64,000 nucleotides of DNA from Jejuia sp047345485 (GTDB taxonomy: Bacteria > Bacteroidota > Bacteroidia > Flavobacteriales > Flavobacteriaceae): the NCBI RefSeq assembly GCF_047345485.1, contig NZ_JBLFEN010000007.1, positions 62,001-126,000 of the forward strand, given 5' to 3'. The number at the start of each line of letters is the position of its first letter. Position 1 is the stretch's first letter. This document shows, in pieces, positions 27,267 to 37,500 of the stretch. The notes under the pieces were generated by a model. That model made no database searches and was not told the DNA's origin. It saw only the letters and a list, made by a program, of their open reading frames with translations. The position numbers and the translations under genes were made by a program.

Positions 27267-29057
27267 TTAATGATGTAGTTCTTCTTCACCGTCTTTAAGC
27301 GGAATATTTTGTGGAACAAAGTCTACATCATGTCCTGGTTTACTGTAGTCGTATGCCCAACGGTGTACATGAGGTATTTCACCTGGCCAATTACCATGAA
27401 TATGTTTTACTGGAGTAGTCCACTCTAAAGTAGTAGACCTCCAAGGGTTTTGTACTGATTTTTTTCCAAAGAAAATACTTCCAAAGAAGTTATATAGATA
27501 TACTAGTTGAAAAGCCCCACCAATTAAGGCAAAAATAGTAATGATAACATTTACGTTTGCTACATCGTCAAATAGTGGAAAATTACTATTCGTATAATAT
27601 CGTCTAGGTAAGCCAGCCATACCAATAAAATGCATTGGGAAAAACACACCGTATGCACAAACCGCAGTTACCCAAAAGTGTAGATAACCTAAATTTTTAT
27701 TAATCATACGACCAAACATTTTTGGATACCAATGATATATACCCGCAAACATACCGTAAAGAGCAGATATACCCATTACTAAGTGAAAGTGAGCCACTAC
27801 AAAGTAAGTATCGTGGACGTTAATATCTAAAGCAGAGTCTCCAAGTATAATACCTGTTAATCCACCCGTTATAAAAGTTGATACAAAACCAATTGAAAAT
27901 AACATGGCAGGATTCATTTGGAGATTACCTTTCCATATAGTTGTAATCCAATTGAAAGCCTTTACAGCCGATGGTATTGCAATAAGTAAAGTAGTAAATG
28001 TAAATACTGAACCTAAAAACGGATTCATACCAGATATGAACATGTGATGCCCCCAAACAATTGTTGAAAGGAAAGCAATTGCCAAAATTGAAGCAATCAT
28101 TGCTCTATAACCAAATACTGGTTTTCTAGAGTTAGCAGCCAATATTTCGGATACAATACCCATTGCTGGTAATATGATAATATATACTTCTGGGTGACCT
28201 AAAAACCAAAATAAGTGTTCGAATAATACTGGTGAGCCACCTTGGTAGTGTAGTACTTCCCCTTGTATGAATATATCTGACAAGAAAAAAGATGTACCAA
28301 AACTTCTATCCATTATTAATAACAATGCTGCTGATAATAATACGGGAAAAGAAATAACACCTATAACGGCAGTGATAAAAAATGCCCATATCGTTAACGG
28401 TAACCTTGTCATAGACATACCTTTGGTTCTAAGGTTAATTACAGTTACTATGTAATTAAGAGATCCTAACAATGAGGATGCAATGAAAATAGCCATTGAG
28501 ACTAACCAAAGCGTCATACCCATACCAGATCCGCCTTGAGCCATAGGTAATGCACTTAATGGAGGATATATTGTCCATCCTGCTGCAGCTGGACCTGCTT
28601 CCACAAATAATGAAATTACCATGATTACACTTGACAAGAAGAATAACCAATATGAGACCATGTTAAGAAAACCAGATGCCATATCACGGGCACCAATTTG
28701 TAACGGTATCAATAAATTACTAAATGTTCCACTTAATCCTGCTGTTAATACAAAAAAGACCATGATAGTCCCGTGAATGGTAACCAAAGCTAAGTATATA
28801 TCAGCATCCATAACACCATCTGGAGCCCATTTACCTAATAAAGCTTCAAATATAACATTAGGTTCTTCTGGCCATGCCAATTGAATACGAAAAACTAATG
28901 ACATTAGTATACCTATAACTCCCATAATAGTACCTGTAATAAGATACTGTTTGGCAATCATTTTATGGTCTTGACTAAATATGTATTTAGTTATAAACGT
29001 TTCTTTATGATGATGTCCGTGGTCGTCGTGAGCGTGAGTATCTGCGTGTGCTGACAT
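27267..29057 (-). CDS. ctaD: Cytochrome c oxidase subunit I
   Basis: The haem-copper catalytic subunit that reduces oxygen to water and pumps protons. The 596-residue protein has about 12 transmembrane segments. Visible family motifs are HPEVYIIILPAMGIVSEI (CuB His and cross-linked Tyr region), WGHHMFISGMNP (CuB histidines) and HDTYFVVAHFHLVMG (haem histidines). The first ~20 residues are unusually rich in His (about nine, alternating with Ala/Asp), a possible metal-binding tail. It is the last gene of the actABCDEF-cox operon, 26 bp behind subunit II, and a strong terminator follows. Confidence 0.97.
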   Translation of the reverse strand: MSAHADTHAHDDHGHHHKETFITKYIFSQDHKMIAKQYLITGTIMGVIGILMSLVFRIQLAWPEEPNVIFEALLGKWAPDGVMDADIYLALVTIHGTIMVFFVLTAGLSGTFSNLLIPLQIGARDMASGFLNMVSYWLFFLSSVIMVISLFVEAGPAAAGWTIYPPLSALPMAQGGSGMGMTLWLVSMAIFIASSLLGSLNYIVTVINLRTKGMSMTRLPLTIWAFFITAVIGVISFPVLLSAALLLIMDRSFGTSFFLSDIFIQGEVLHYQGGSPVLFEHLFWFLGHPEVYIIILPAMGIVSEILAANSRKPVFGYRAMIASILAIAFLSTIVWGHHMFISGMNPFLGSVFTFTTLLIAIPSAVKAFNWITTIWKGNLQMNPAMLFSIGFVSTFITGGLTGIILGDSALDINVHDTYFVVAHFHLVMGISALYGMFAGIYHWYPKMFGRMINKNLGYLHFWVTAVCAYGVFFPMHFIGMAGLPRRYYTNSNFPLFDDVANVNVIITIFALIGGAFQLVYLYNFFGSIFFGKKSVQNPWRSTTLEWTTPVKHIHGNWPGEIPHVHRWAYDYSKPGHDVDFVPQNIPLKDGEEELHH

Positions 29058-29083
29058 AATCTATATTCGTTTTCTTTTTTGAA

Positions 29084-30157
29084 TTAGTTAATTAGAGAAT
29101 TTTTAAAATCTTTTTGCTCCTTTATCCAAGCATTATATTCTTCTTCTGTTTCTACTACTATTTTCATTTGCATGTTGTAGTGAGATTTACCACAAATTTT
29201 GTTACAAAGTAATAGATAATCAAACTCGTAAAGGTCTAAAGCTTCTTCTCCTTTTTCTATTAATTTTTTACTTTTTTCTATTCTAATATTATTGATATTC
29301 ATCACCTTTTCTTGCATTTCTGGAGTCTGTCTCATCTCAACAGTAGTAACAGTAGGTGTAAAACCAAACTGGGTAATCATACCAGGAACACAGTTCATTT
29401 GTGCTCTAAAGTGAGGCATATAAGCTGAGTGCAATACATCTTGCGATCGCATTTTAAACAAAACTGGTCTTCCAACAGGCAAATGTAATTCTGTAGTGAT
29501 AATATCGTCTTGCGCATCAGGATCAGATTCGTCTAATCCTAAAATGTTAGCGCGGTCTATATCAATTAAACGCACATTAGCTTTTCCTAAAGTATTATCA
29601 GCACCACCGTAACGTGCTTTCCAGTTAAATTGTTGCGCATATAATTCTACTACTAAAGGGTCGTCGCTTTCATCAACACCCATTATGTTAATCCAAGTGT
29701 TTAACCCCCATATTACTAATCCTGCTAGAACAATAACGGGAATGATAGTCCAAATGAATTCTAATTTATTGTTGTCAGCAAAGAATAATGCTTTTTTACC
29801 CTTTTCTCCTTTATATTTAAATGCATAGTAGTGCAATAGAAATTGAGTTAGAGTTTGTACAAAGAAAATAACAATTAAAGTTGTAATCATTAAGTTATCT
29901 ACGTCTGGACCGTGGGCTGAAGCAGCATTAGATATTAATGGTAAGTCTCCCCATTTAACCATTGAAATTATGGTTATAACGTAAATGAATATCAGGAAGC
30001 CCATCATTAGATAACCATTAATGGTATTATCCTTATCAGTTGCAACTCCCGAAATATCATTTTCGTTTTTAGCCTGAGCTAAATCAAAAATCTTAACCAT
30101 CTGCCAAATAGCTATCAGGATAAATACTAAAACTATAATTGTTAATAAAGCAGTCAT
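29084..30157 (-). CDS. ctaC: Cytochrome c oxidase subunit II
   Basis: The CuA-carrying subunit that accepts electrons for subunit I. It has 357 residues and an N-terminal membrane segment (LLTIIVLVFILIAIWQMV), then the two usual helices. The periplasmic cupredoxin domain carries the CuA site in LLCNKICGKSHYNMQMKIV near residues 312-330 and the upstream His in DVLHSAYMPHFRAQMN. There is no fused cytochrome c domain, so electrons probably arrive from a haem subunit of alternative complex III (ActA or ActE). Gene order act genes-II-I on one strand supports a supercomplex. Confidence 0.96.
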   Translation of the reverse strand: MTALLTIIVLVFILIAIWQMVKIFDLAQAKNENDISGVATDKDNTINGYLMMGFLIFIYVITIISMVKWGDLPLISNAASAHGPDVDNLMITTLIVIFFVQTLTQFLLHYYAFKYKGEKGKKALFFADNNKLEFIWTIIPVIVLAGLVIWGLNTWINIMGVDESDDPLVVELYAQQFNWKARYGGADNTLGKANVRLIDIDRANILGLDESDPDAQDDIITTELHLPVGRPVLFKMRSQDVLHSAYMPHFRAQMNCVPGMITQFGFTPTVTTVEMRQTPEMQEKVMNINNIRIEKSKKLIEKGEEALDLYEFDYLLLCNKICGKSHYNMQMKIVVETEEEYNAWIKEQKDFKNSLIN

Positions 30158-30188
30158 TGTTATCAGTCGTCTTTACTTAAATTCTTAA

Positions 30189-31556
30189 TTAATAATGAAA
30201 ATCTTCGCTTTCCTTTCTAAAAGGATAGCCTTTCACCAACAAAGGTGCTTTTGTTAAGGCCGTGAATACTATAAAAATAAATAAACCAGCAAATAATAGT
30301 ACCGAACTTATTTCAGGTATGCCTATAAACCATCTATCGCCAACAGTAGCAGGCATAATCATATTGAAAATATCAATGTAATGCCCAAATAATATGACTA
30401 AACCAGCCATAACAACAAACCATGGTATACGCTTATAATCAGCATTCATTAACATTAATATAGGGAATACAAAGTTCATTACTACCATACCTAAGAATGG
30501 TAATTTATAATCTTGAAAACGTGTCACAAAATAAGTAACTTCTTCAGGAATGTTTGAATACCAAATTAACATGAATTGAGAAAACCATAAATACGTCCAG
30601 AAAATACTGAAAGCAAACATGAATTTAGCAACATCATGTAGGTGATTTTCGTTTACAAATTCTAAGTAGTTTCTAGATTTTAAGTAAATAGTAATTAAAG
30701 CTATAACTGTTATACCACTAACAAACATACTAGCAAAAACATACCATCCAAACAATGTTGAGAACCAGTGTGGATCTACACTCATTATCCAATCCCAAGA
30801 CATCATAGATTCTGTGTATATAAAGAATACTAGGAATGCAGCAGAGATGCGGAAAGACTTTTTAAAATTACTTTTATCTTCAGCAGTATCTTGAGCTATT
30901 GAGAATTTACGTGAAAAATGACGATATAAACTCCATCCGCCAATAAATATTAAACCTCTAATAATAAAACCCCAAATATTTAACCACCCTGTTTTGCCTT
31001 GAATAAGTTTATCATGAGCTACAACTTCAGGATCCATCCAAATAAATATATTGTTATGACCTATAAAGTGTGAAGCAGCTGCTATAGCCAACACAATTAA
31101 TGCGCCGGGTAATAGGTAAGCAGTCATACCTTCCATTACTCTAAATAATACTGGAGACCATCCTGCTTGAGATGCTATTTGAATTGCATAGAAAGCTAAA
31201 ACTCCTAATGCTATCATCATAAAGAAAAATGCAGCCACGTATAAAGCTGACCAAGGTCTGTTAGCTATTTGATGTTGTACATGCTCAATATGTTTTGCAT
31301 GTTCATCAACCTCACCATGAGATCCTTCTGCATGGGCATCACCATGTGTATCAACTGCTGCATGCGCACCATGACTAGCCTCATCATGAGCAACCTCTTC
31401 ACCGTGTCCTCCACCATGATGTGATTCTTCTGCAAGTAATTGCTCTACTTCTTCAAAAGATTTATGAGATGTTGAAAAACCAATTCCAACACCTACAGCT
31501 CCAAGAACCATTAGAATGATAGAAAATGTCTTTAATTTATTTGAAAATGTATACAT
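30189..31556 (-). CDS. actF: Alternative complex III subunit ActF (membrane subunit) with His-rich N-terminal insert
   Basis: Integral-membrane NrfD-like subunit of the quinol:cytochrome c oxidoreductase, 455 residues with about 10 helices. Between the first helix and the second lies a soluble segment of some 70 residues (about 33-100) very rich in His with Asp/Glu/Ala and Gly, including HHGGGHGEEVAHDEASHGAH. This may bind metal and is not part of the conserved core. After it come the NrfD-like helices (WSALYVAAFFFMMIALGVL, FWTYLWFSQFMLIWYSNIPEE). It lies 22 bp after actE and 31 bp before ctaC. Confidence 0.9.
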   Translation of the reverse strand: MYTFSNKLKTFSIILMVLGAVGVGIGFSTSHKSFEEVEQLLAEESHHGGGHGEEVAHDEASHGAHAAVDTHGDAHAEGSHGEVDEHAKHIEHVQHQIANRPWSALYVAAFFFMMIALGVLAFYAIQIASQAGWSPVLFRVMEGMTAYLLPGALIVLAIAAASHFIGHNNIFIWMDPEVVAHDKLIQGKTGWLNIWGFIIRGLIFIGGWSLYRHFSRKFSIAQDTAEDKSNFKKSFRISAAFLVFFIYTESMMSWDWIMSVDPHWFSTLFGWYVFASMFVSGITVIALITIYLKSRNYLEFVNENHLHDVAKFMFAFSIFWTYLWFSQFMLIWYSNIPEEVTYFVTRFQDYKLPFLGMVVMNFVFPILMLMNADYKRIPWFVVMAGLVILFGHYIDIFNMIMPATVGDRWFIGIPEISSVLLFAGLFIFIVFTALTKAPLLVKGYPFRKESEDFHY

Positions 31557-31578
31557 ATCTATAATAATCTTATCAATC

Positions 31579-32184
31579 TTACTTTTCTAAATCTGCTTTT
31601 AACTTTAACACATAAGCAACCACTTGCCAGCGTTCTTCTTCACTTAACTGATTTGCATAAGAACCCATTGAGTTTTTACCATAATATATGGTGTGGTATA
31701 TACTACCTTCGTTTATGGCTCTACCTACGTCATCATAACTAGGAATACCTAGTATTTTTTCTCGCATCACTAGTTTTCCTTTACCATTTCCTTTTACTCC
31801 ATGACATATGGCGCAATATATTGTGTAGAGAGGACCTCCTCTTTCATAATCAACTCTGTCTTTAGTTGCGTCTATCTTATCTTCAGCATCAAATTGATCT
31901 AAAGGTATTGGTGGGGCTAAAGGGCTTTTAAGTGTAGCTTTAGCTATATCATAGCCTTCCGTAGAATTTTCAATATCAAATGGTACAAATCCTCTAGGGA
32001 TACTTCCCTCTGCAGGTGTTCTTGCTGCCATACCATTCTCATATAATGGATTTTCACCGTAAGTTTTATAACCTACAGACTCATACATGTTAGGCATATA
32101 TTGGTAATTAGGTGCTGTATCTTTTTTACACGATACTGCAACAAAAATAACTGCTATTGCTAAAATTTTAATTAAGCTTTTCAT
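31579..32184 (-). CDS. actE: Alternative complex III subunit ActE, mono-haem cytochrome c lipoprotein
   Basis: A 201-residue lipoprotein (lipobox VAVSC, Cys at residue 19) carrying one haem c. The haem motif is CAICHGVKGNGKG at about residues 127-139, and the Met of KNSMGSYANQL is the likely axial ligand. It would sit on the periplasmic face of alternative complex III and pass electrons towards the oxidase. The spacing to neighbours is 7 bp (actD) and 22 bp (actF). Confidence 0.92.
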   Translation of the reverse strand: MKSLIKILAIAVIFVAVSCKKDTAPNYQYMPNMYESVGYKTYGENPLYENGMAARTPAEGSIPRGFVPFDIENSTEGYDIAKATLKSPLAPPIPLDQFDAEDKIDATKDRVDYERGGPLYTIYCAICHGVKGNGKGKLVMREKILGIPSYDDVGRAINEGSIYHTIYYGKNSMGSYANQLSEEERWQVVAYVLKLKADLEK

Positions 32185-32191
32185 AATTATA

Positions 32192-32725
32192 TTAATGCGC
32201 TTCTTTATCTACTAAATTAACTTCGACTGCTCCAGTTTCTGCAAGTAAACTTTGTAATTCATTCTCATTACCGTGAACCGCAATTTCAATTAAAAAATGA
32301 TCATCTGTTGTTCTAGGATCTGGATTTTCAGCATTTTTAAATGGCCACATTCTACTTCTTAAATAAAATGTGATAACCATTAAATGTGCTGCAAAAAATA
32401 CTGTAAGTTCAAACATAATAGGCACAAAAGCAGGCATATTTTCTATATAGCTAAAACTTGGTTTTCCACCAATATCTTGAGGCCAGTCTTCAATCATAAT
32501 AAAATTCATCATAACGATTGCTACTGTTAAACCTACCAAACCATACATAAAAGCTGTAATAGCTATACGTGTTGGTGCTAACCCCATGGCTTTGTCTAGC
32601 CCGTGAACTGGAAATGGTGTATATATTTCTTCGATGTGATGTCTTGCTGCTTTAACCTTTTTAACGGCTGACATTAAAACGTCATCATCAGTATAAATAG
32701 CGTGAATAACTCTTGAAGCTTCCAT
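32192..32725 (-). CDS. actD: Alternative complex III subunit ActD (DUF3341)
   Basis: A 177-residue subunit with two membrane helices (IAITAFMYGLVGLTVAIVMM and FVPIMFELTVFFAAHLMVITFYL) and soluble ends. The N-terminal VIHAIYTDDDVLMSAVKKVK and the central IYTPFPVHGLDKAMGL are characteristic of DUF3341/ActD. It is a structural, non-redox subunit of the complex. The gene lies 9 bp after actC and 7 bp before actE. Confidence 0.93.
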   Translation of the reverse strand: MEASRVIHAIYTDDDVLMSAVKKVKAARHHIEEIYTPFPVHGLDKAMGLAPTRIAITAFMYGLVGLTVAIVMMNFIMIEDWPQDIGGKPSFSYIENMPAFVPIMFELTVFFAAHLMVITFYLRSRMWPFKNAENPDPRTTDDHFLIEIAVHGNENELQSLLAETGAVEVNLVDKEAH

Positions 32726-32734
32726 TGACTATGT

Positions 32735-34474
32735 TTAGTTTATTAATTTTTTAGCTTGTCCAGACCAATCATCACGTTCTGCTCTTCCTGGGAAAGATCC
32801 TGTGATGCTATCTAACAAATCATATTCATTTTTGGTCATTTTACTTACCTGTAGGAATGTAAAAATACCAATACTGTTCAATACTTGTTCCATTTTAGGA
32901 CCTACGCCACTAATTTTCTTCAAATCATCAGAAGTTTGAGTAGCAGGATCAAAAGTTCCTATAGATTCAAGTAATGAGTTTGTCATTTCTGATTTATCAC
33001 CTTCAATTACTGTTTTTGTAGGTTCTGTTGCGATAACATGCGTTACTTTATTAGAAGTTCTCTCATCAGCACCAGTTCCAACTAAACTTTTACCAGACTC
33101 TCTAATATTTTTATAACGCTCTCCAGAAGATTTTAAAATAGTCTTCACCTCAGCCTGAGCAATTACAGGGAAAGTTCTAGAATATAGTAAGAACAACACG
33201 AAGAAAAACCCAATAGTACCAATAAATATTCCTATGTCTACAAATGTTGGCGAGAACATAGTCCAAGATGATGGTAAATAATCTCTATGTAATGACGTTA
33301 CAATAATTACAAAACGCTCAAACCACATACCAACGTTTACTACTATAGAAATAATAAATGAAAACATGATACTAGTTCTTAATTTCTTAAACCACATAAA
33401 TTGTGGTGAGAATACATTACAAGACATCATCATCCAGTATGCCCAAGCGTAAGGTCCCGTTGCTCTATTTAAGAATGCATATTGCTCATATTCTACTCCA
33501 GAATACCATGCGATAAATAGCTCTGTAATATATGCAACACCAACTATAGAACCAGTAATCATAATTACGATGTTCATTAATTCTATATGTTGAACTGTTA
33601 TATAGTCTTCTAAATTACACACTTTTCTCATTATAATTAAAAGTGTATTTACCATAGCAAAACCAGAGAATACAGCACCTGCAACAAAATAAGGTGGAAA
33701 TATTGTGGTATGCCAACCTGGTATCACAGAGGTTGCGAAATCAAAAGATACTATAGTGTGTACAGAAAGTACTAATGGTGTAGCTAAACCAGCTAATACT
33801 AGTGATACTTCCTCAAAACGTTGCCAATCTTTTGCTCTACCCGACCATCCAAAACTTAATAATGCATATATTTTCTTTTGAAAAGGTTTGATAGCTCTAT
33901 CTCTTAGCATTGCAAAATCAGGTAATAATCCTGTCCACCAGAATACTAATGATACAGATAAATATGTTGAAATTGCAAATACATCCCAAAGTAATGGTGA
34001 ATTAAAGTTAACCCATAAAGACCCAAATTGATTAGGAATTGGTAATACCCAATATGCTAACCATGGACGACCCATGTGTATAATTGGAAATAAACCTGCT
34101 TGTACTACAGAGAAAATTGTCATAGCCTCCGCAGAACGGTTAATTGCCATTCTCCATTTTTGGCGGAATAATAAAAGTACTGCGGAAATTAATGTCCCCG
34201 CATGACCGATACCTACCCACCAAACAAAGTTAGTAATATCCCAAGCCCAGTTTACTGTTTTGTTTAAACCCCAAGTTCCAATACCGGTAGAAACAGTGTA
34301 GATAATACAGCCAATTCCCCAAAGGAAAGCTGCAAGTGCAATACCGAAAACTATCCACCATTGCTTATTGGCTTTTCCTTCAACAGGCTTTGCTACATCC
34401 ACGGTAACATCGTGATATGATTTTTCGCCTGTAACTAAAGGTCTTCTAATAGGTGCTTCGTAATGAGACGCCAT
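32735..34474 (-). CDS. actC: Alternative complex III subunit ActC (NrfD/PsrC-like) with C-terminal helix-hairpin-helix extension
   Basis: The quinol-interacting integral-membrane subunit, 579 residues with about 10 helices up to residue ~450 (GHAGTLISAVLLLFRQKWRMAINR, GMWFERFVIIVTSLHRDYLPSSW). The remaining ~125 residues are soluble. A Ser/Thr-rich linker is followed by a helix-hairpin-helix-like unit, DDLKKISGVGPKMEQVLNSI and FLQVSKMTKNEYDLLDSITG (about residues 518-563). Such a domain is usually linked to DNA/RNA or protein binding and is not needed for quinol oxidation. Spacing to actB is 28 bp. Confidence 0.92.
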   Translation of the reverse strand: MASHYEAPIRRPLVTGEKSYHDVTVDVAKPVEGKANKQWWIVFGIALAAFLWGIGCIIYTVSTGIGTWGLNKTVNWAWDITNFVWWVGIGHAGTLISAVLLLFRQKWRMAINRSAEAMTIFSVVQAGLFPIIHMGRPWLAYWVLPIPNQFGSLWVNFNSPLLWDVFAISTYLSVSLVFWWTGLLPDFAMLRDRAIKPFQKKIYALLSFGWSGRAKDWQRFEEVSLVLAGLATPLVLSVHTIVSFDFATSVIPGWHTTIFPPYFVAGAVFSGFAMVNTLLIIMRKVCNLEDYITVQHIELMNIVIMITGSIVGVAYITELFIAWYSGVEYEQYAFLNRATGPYAWAYWMMMSCNVFSPQFMWFKKLRTSIMFSFIISIVVNVGMWFERFVIIVTSLHRDYLPSSWTMFSPTFVDIGIFIGTIGFFFVLFLLYSRTFPVIAQAEVKTILKSSGERYKNIRESGKSLVGTGADERTSNKVTHVIATEPTKTVIEGDKSEMTNSLLESIGTFDPATQTSDDLKKISGVGPKMEQVLNSIGIFTFLQVSKMTKNEYDLLDSITGSFPGRAERDDWSGQAKKLIN

Positions 34475-34502
34475 AATTATATAATTGATTCTTTAATTTG
34501 AT

Positions 34503-37500
34503 TTATACTTCAGTTGTATTTCTCACTTTAGTTTGGTACATCACATTTGGTTTTGTGCCCACACTTTCTAATAAGTGATACATACGGTTATCTTCTTTAA
34601 GTTTTGCAACTTTACTATCTTTATCATTGATATCTCCAAATATCATAGCACCATTATTACATGCTGCAGAACACGCTGTTTGGAATTCACCATCCTTTAT
34701 AACACGTCTATCACGTTTAGCATCAAGAATTGTTTTTTGTGTTTTCTGTATACACATAGAGCATTTTTCCATAACACCTCTAGAACGAACTACTACATCA
34801 GGATTTAATACCATACGTCCTAAATCATCATTCATATGATAATCAAATTCGTCATTGCCAGTATATAAAAACCAGTTAAAACGACGCACCTTATATGGAC
34901 AGTTATTAGCACAATAACGTGTACCAACACATCTATTGTATGCCATGTGATTTTGACCTTGACGCCCGTGTGCAGTTGCTGCAACAGGACAGACAGTTTC
35001 ACAAGGTGCATGATTACAATGCTGACACATTACAGGTTGAAATGCTACCTGAGGATTAGCGGATGGATCTTCCATTTCACCAAATCCACCTAAAGAACCA
35101 TTATCGCCCCATAAACCAGACATATCTTCTTTCTTGGTATTATCTCCTTCAAATGTTTCATCTGATGAGTAATATCTATCTATACGCAGCCAATGCATAT
35201 CGCGACTACGTCGTACTTCTGTTTTACCAACTACTGGTACATTATTTTCAGCATGACACGCAATAACACAAGCACCACATCCTGTACAAGCATTTAGATC
35301 TATTGATAGGTTGAAATGATGTCCTATTGAACGGTCAAACTCATCCCATAAATCAACTTCTGGAGATGTTACTGGAGTCTCTTCATGATTTAAAGACACT
35401 GTTGGAACTTTATTCCACACATCCCTGTGCTTAGTGTTAAAAACCTCTAAAGTAGTTTCTCTTAGAATGTCACCACGCCCCATTAAAGTATTGTGTAATT
35501 GAATACAAGCAAACTCATGTGTGCCTGATACCGCTTCTACAGAAACATTTTGAACAGTATTAAAGTTTTGATATAACGGATACGCATTAACTCCCGTTTG
35601 CATTTCTTCTTTTAATCCAAGTTTTTTTCCATAACCTAATGCTAAACCTACTGAACCTTTAGCTTGACCAGGTTGGATTATTACAGGAGTAATTGCCGAA
35701 ACACCGTTAACAGTAATTTTAGCATAATTACTATTCAAACCACCATTGGCAACATTCTCGTTTATTAACCCTAAAGTTTCAGCATCTGCTTTAGAAACTG
35801 TTAGATAGTTATCCCAAGATGTTCTAGTAATTGGATCTGGGAATTCTTGTAACCATGGGTTGTTGGCTTGTTGACCATCACCCATACCTACTTTAGTATA
35901 TAGTGTTAATTCTAACCCGTTGGATGTTGCAGAAGAAGCCAATGCTCTTGCAGCGTTACCAGAAGGTGATTCAATATTTTTATCCTCAACATCAGCTAAC
36001 TCAACACTTTCTGCTATCGCTCCAACATAAACACCATCATGCAATGCTTTGTTAAAAGAACTCTCGCCTAAAATATTAGTACCCCAAGTTGATTTAATAT
36101 AATCATGGTAAGAACTGTCATTTCCTAACCACTTTAATAAACTTTCCTGAAACTGTCTTGTATCAAACAAAGTTCTAATAGTAGGCTGTGTTAACGCGTA
36201 ATGACCTTTCTTTAATTCTACATCTCCCCAAGATTCTAAATAATGAGGTGCTGCAGCAATATATTGACATTCTGAAGCCGTTTCATCCTCTTTTTGAGAA
36301 AAGGCAACTGATAATGTTGTGTTTTTTAATCCTTCTAAAAAACCATCTGCATTTGGCAACGTATAAGCTGGATTAACACCGCTTATAATTAGGGCACCAA
36401 CTTTACCGGCTTTCATATCTGCAACTAATTGCATAACAGATACATCATTACCCTGTCTCGTTTTAACTGGTGTTTTAGGATCAAATGCTTTACTACGTAA
36501 GGTTTCATTAATTTCTAAAGCTACAGTTTGTGCATTCACATCCTGCAAACCAGTTACTACAACACCTTTACTTCCTGCTTTCTTTAATTCAGAAGCTGTT
36601 TTAGCAACTATTGTATTAATATCTTCTGGTAGATCTGTAGATACTGAACCTCCAACTATTAAACTGTATAATTTTGCTAAAACTTGTTTTTGTTGTGATG
36701 GTGTTAAAGGTACACGCTTGTCTGCATTTGCACCTGTTAATGTCATATTAGATTCAAACTGAACATGACGTGACATTTTACCATGATCTGGAATTCTATT
36801 TTTAGAATATCCAGCATCGAAACCACCACCTTGCCAATCTCCAATAAAATCTGCTCCAACAGATACAATAGTCATTGCTTTAGCAAAATCATAGTTTGCT
36901 AAACCTCTTTCGCCATATTTAGCCTGAAAAGCATCTAAAGCAGTAGATTCTGAAACTGCATCATATTGAATATGACTTACATTACCGTATTTTTCAGAAA
37001 ACTCAGTTACCAACTTATTTGTAGACGGACTTGCATACGTTTGTGTCAATAACACAATAGGTTTGTTAGCAGCAGCTATATCGGTTAATATTTTTGATGT
37101 TTCAGCGTCAAAAGTCTCCCAAGAAATATCATTACCCTCCTTTTTTGGGCCTTTTACTCTCAAACTGTCATACAAGCCTAAAACAGAAGCATTAACTCTA
37201 GCATTAGCACCACCATTAGTGGCTGCCATTTTATTATTTTCTATTTTAATTGGACGACCTTCTCGAGTTTTTACTAAAATACTAGCAAAATCAAAACCAT
37301 TAGCAATTGTAGTTGCATAGTAGTTAGCAACTCCAGGTATAATCTCTGTAGGTTGCACTACGTAAGGGATTGATTTCTTTACTGGTCCTTCACACGCTGC
37401 TAAAGAAGCTGCAGCTGTGGTAAAACCAACATATTTTAAGAAATCACGACGTGAAGTAGAAGTAGCCTCTAATGTATCTTTATCACCTAAAAATTCATCA

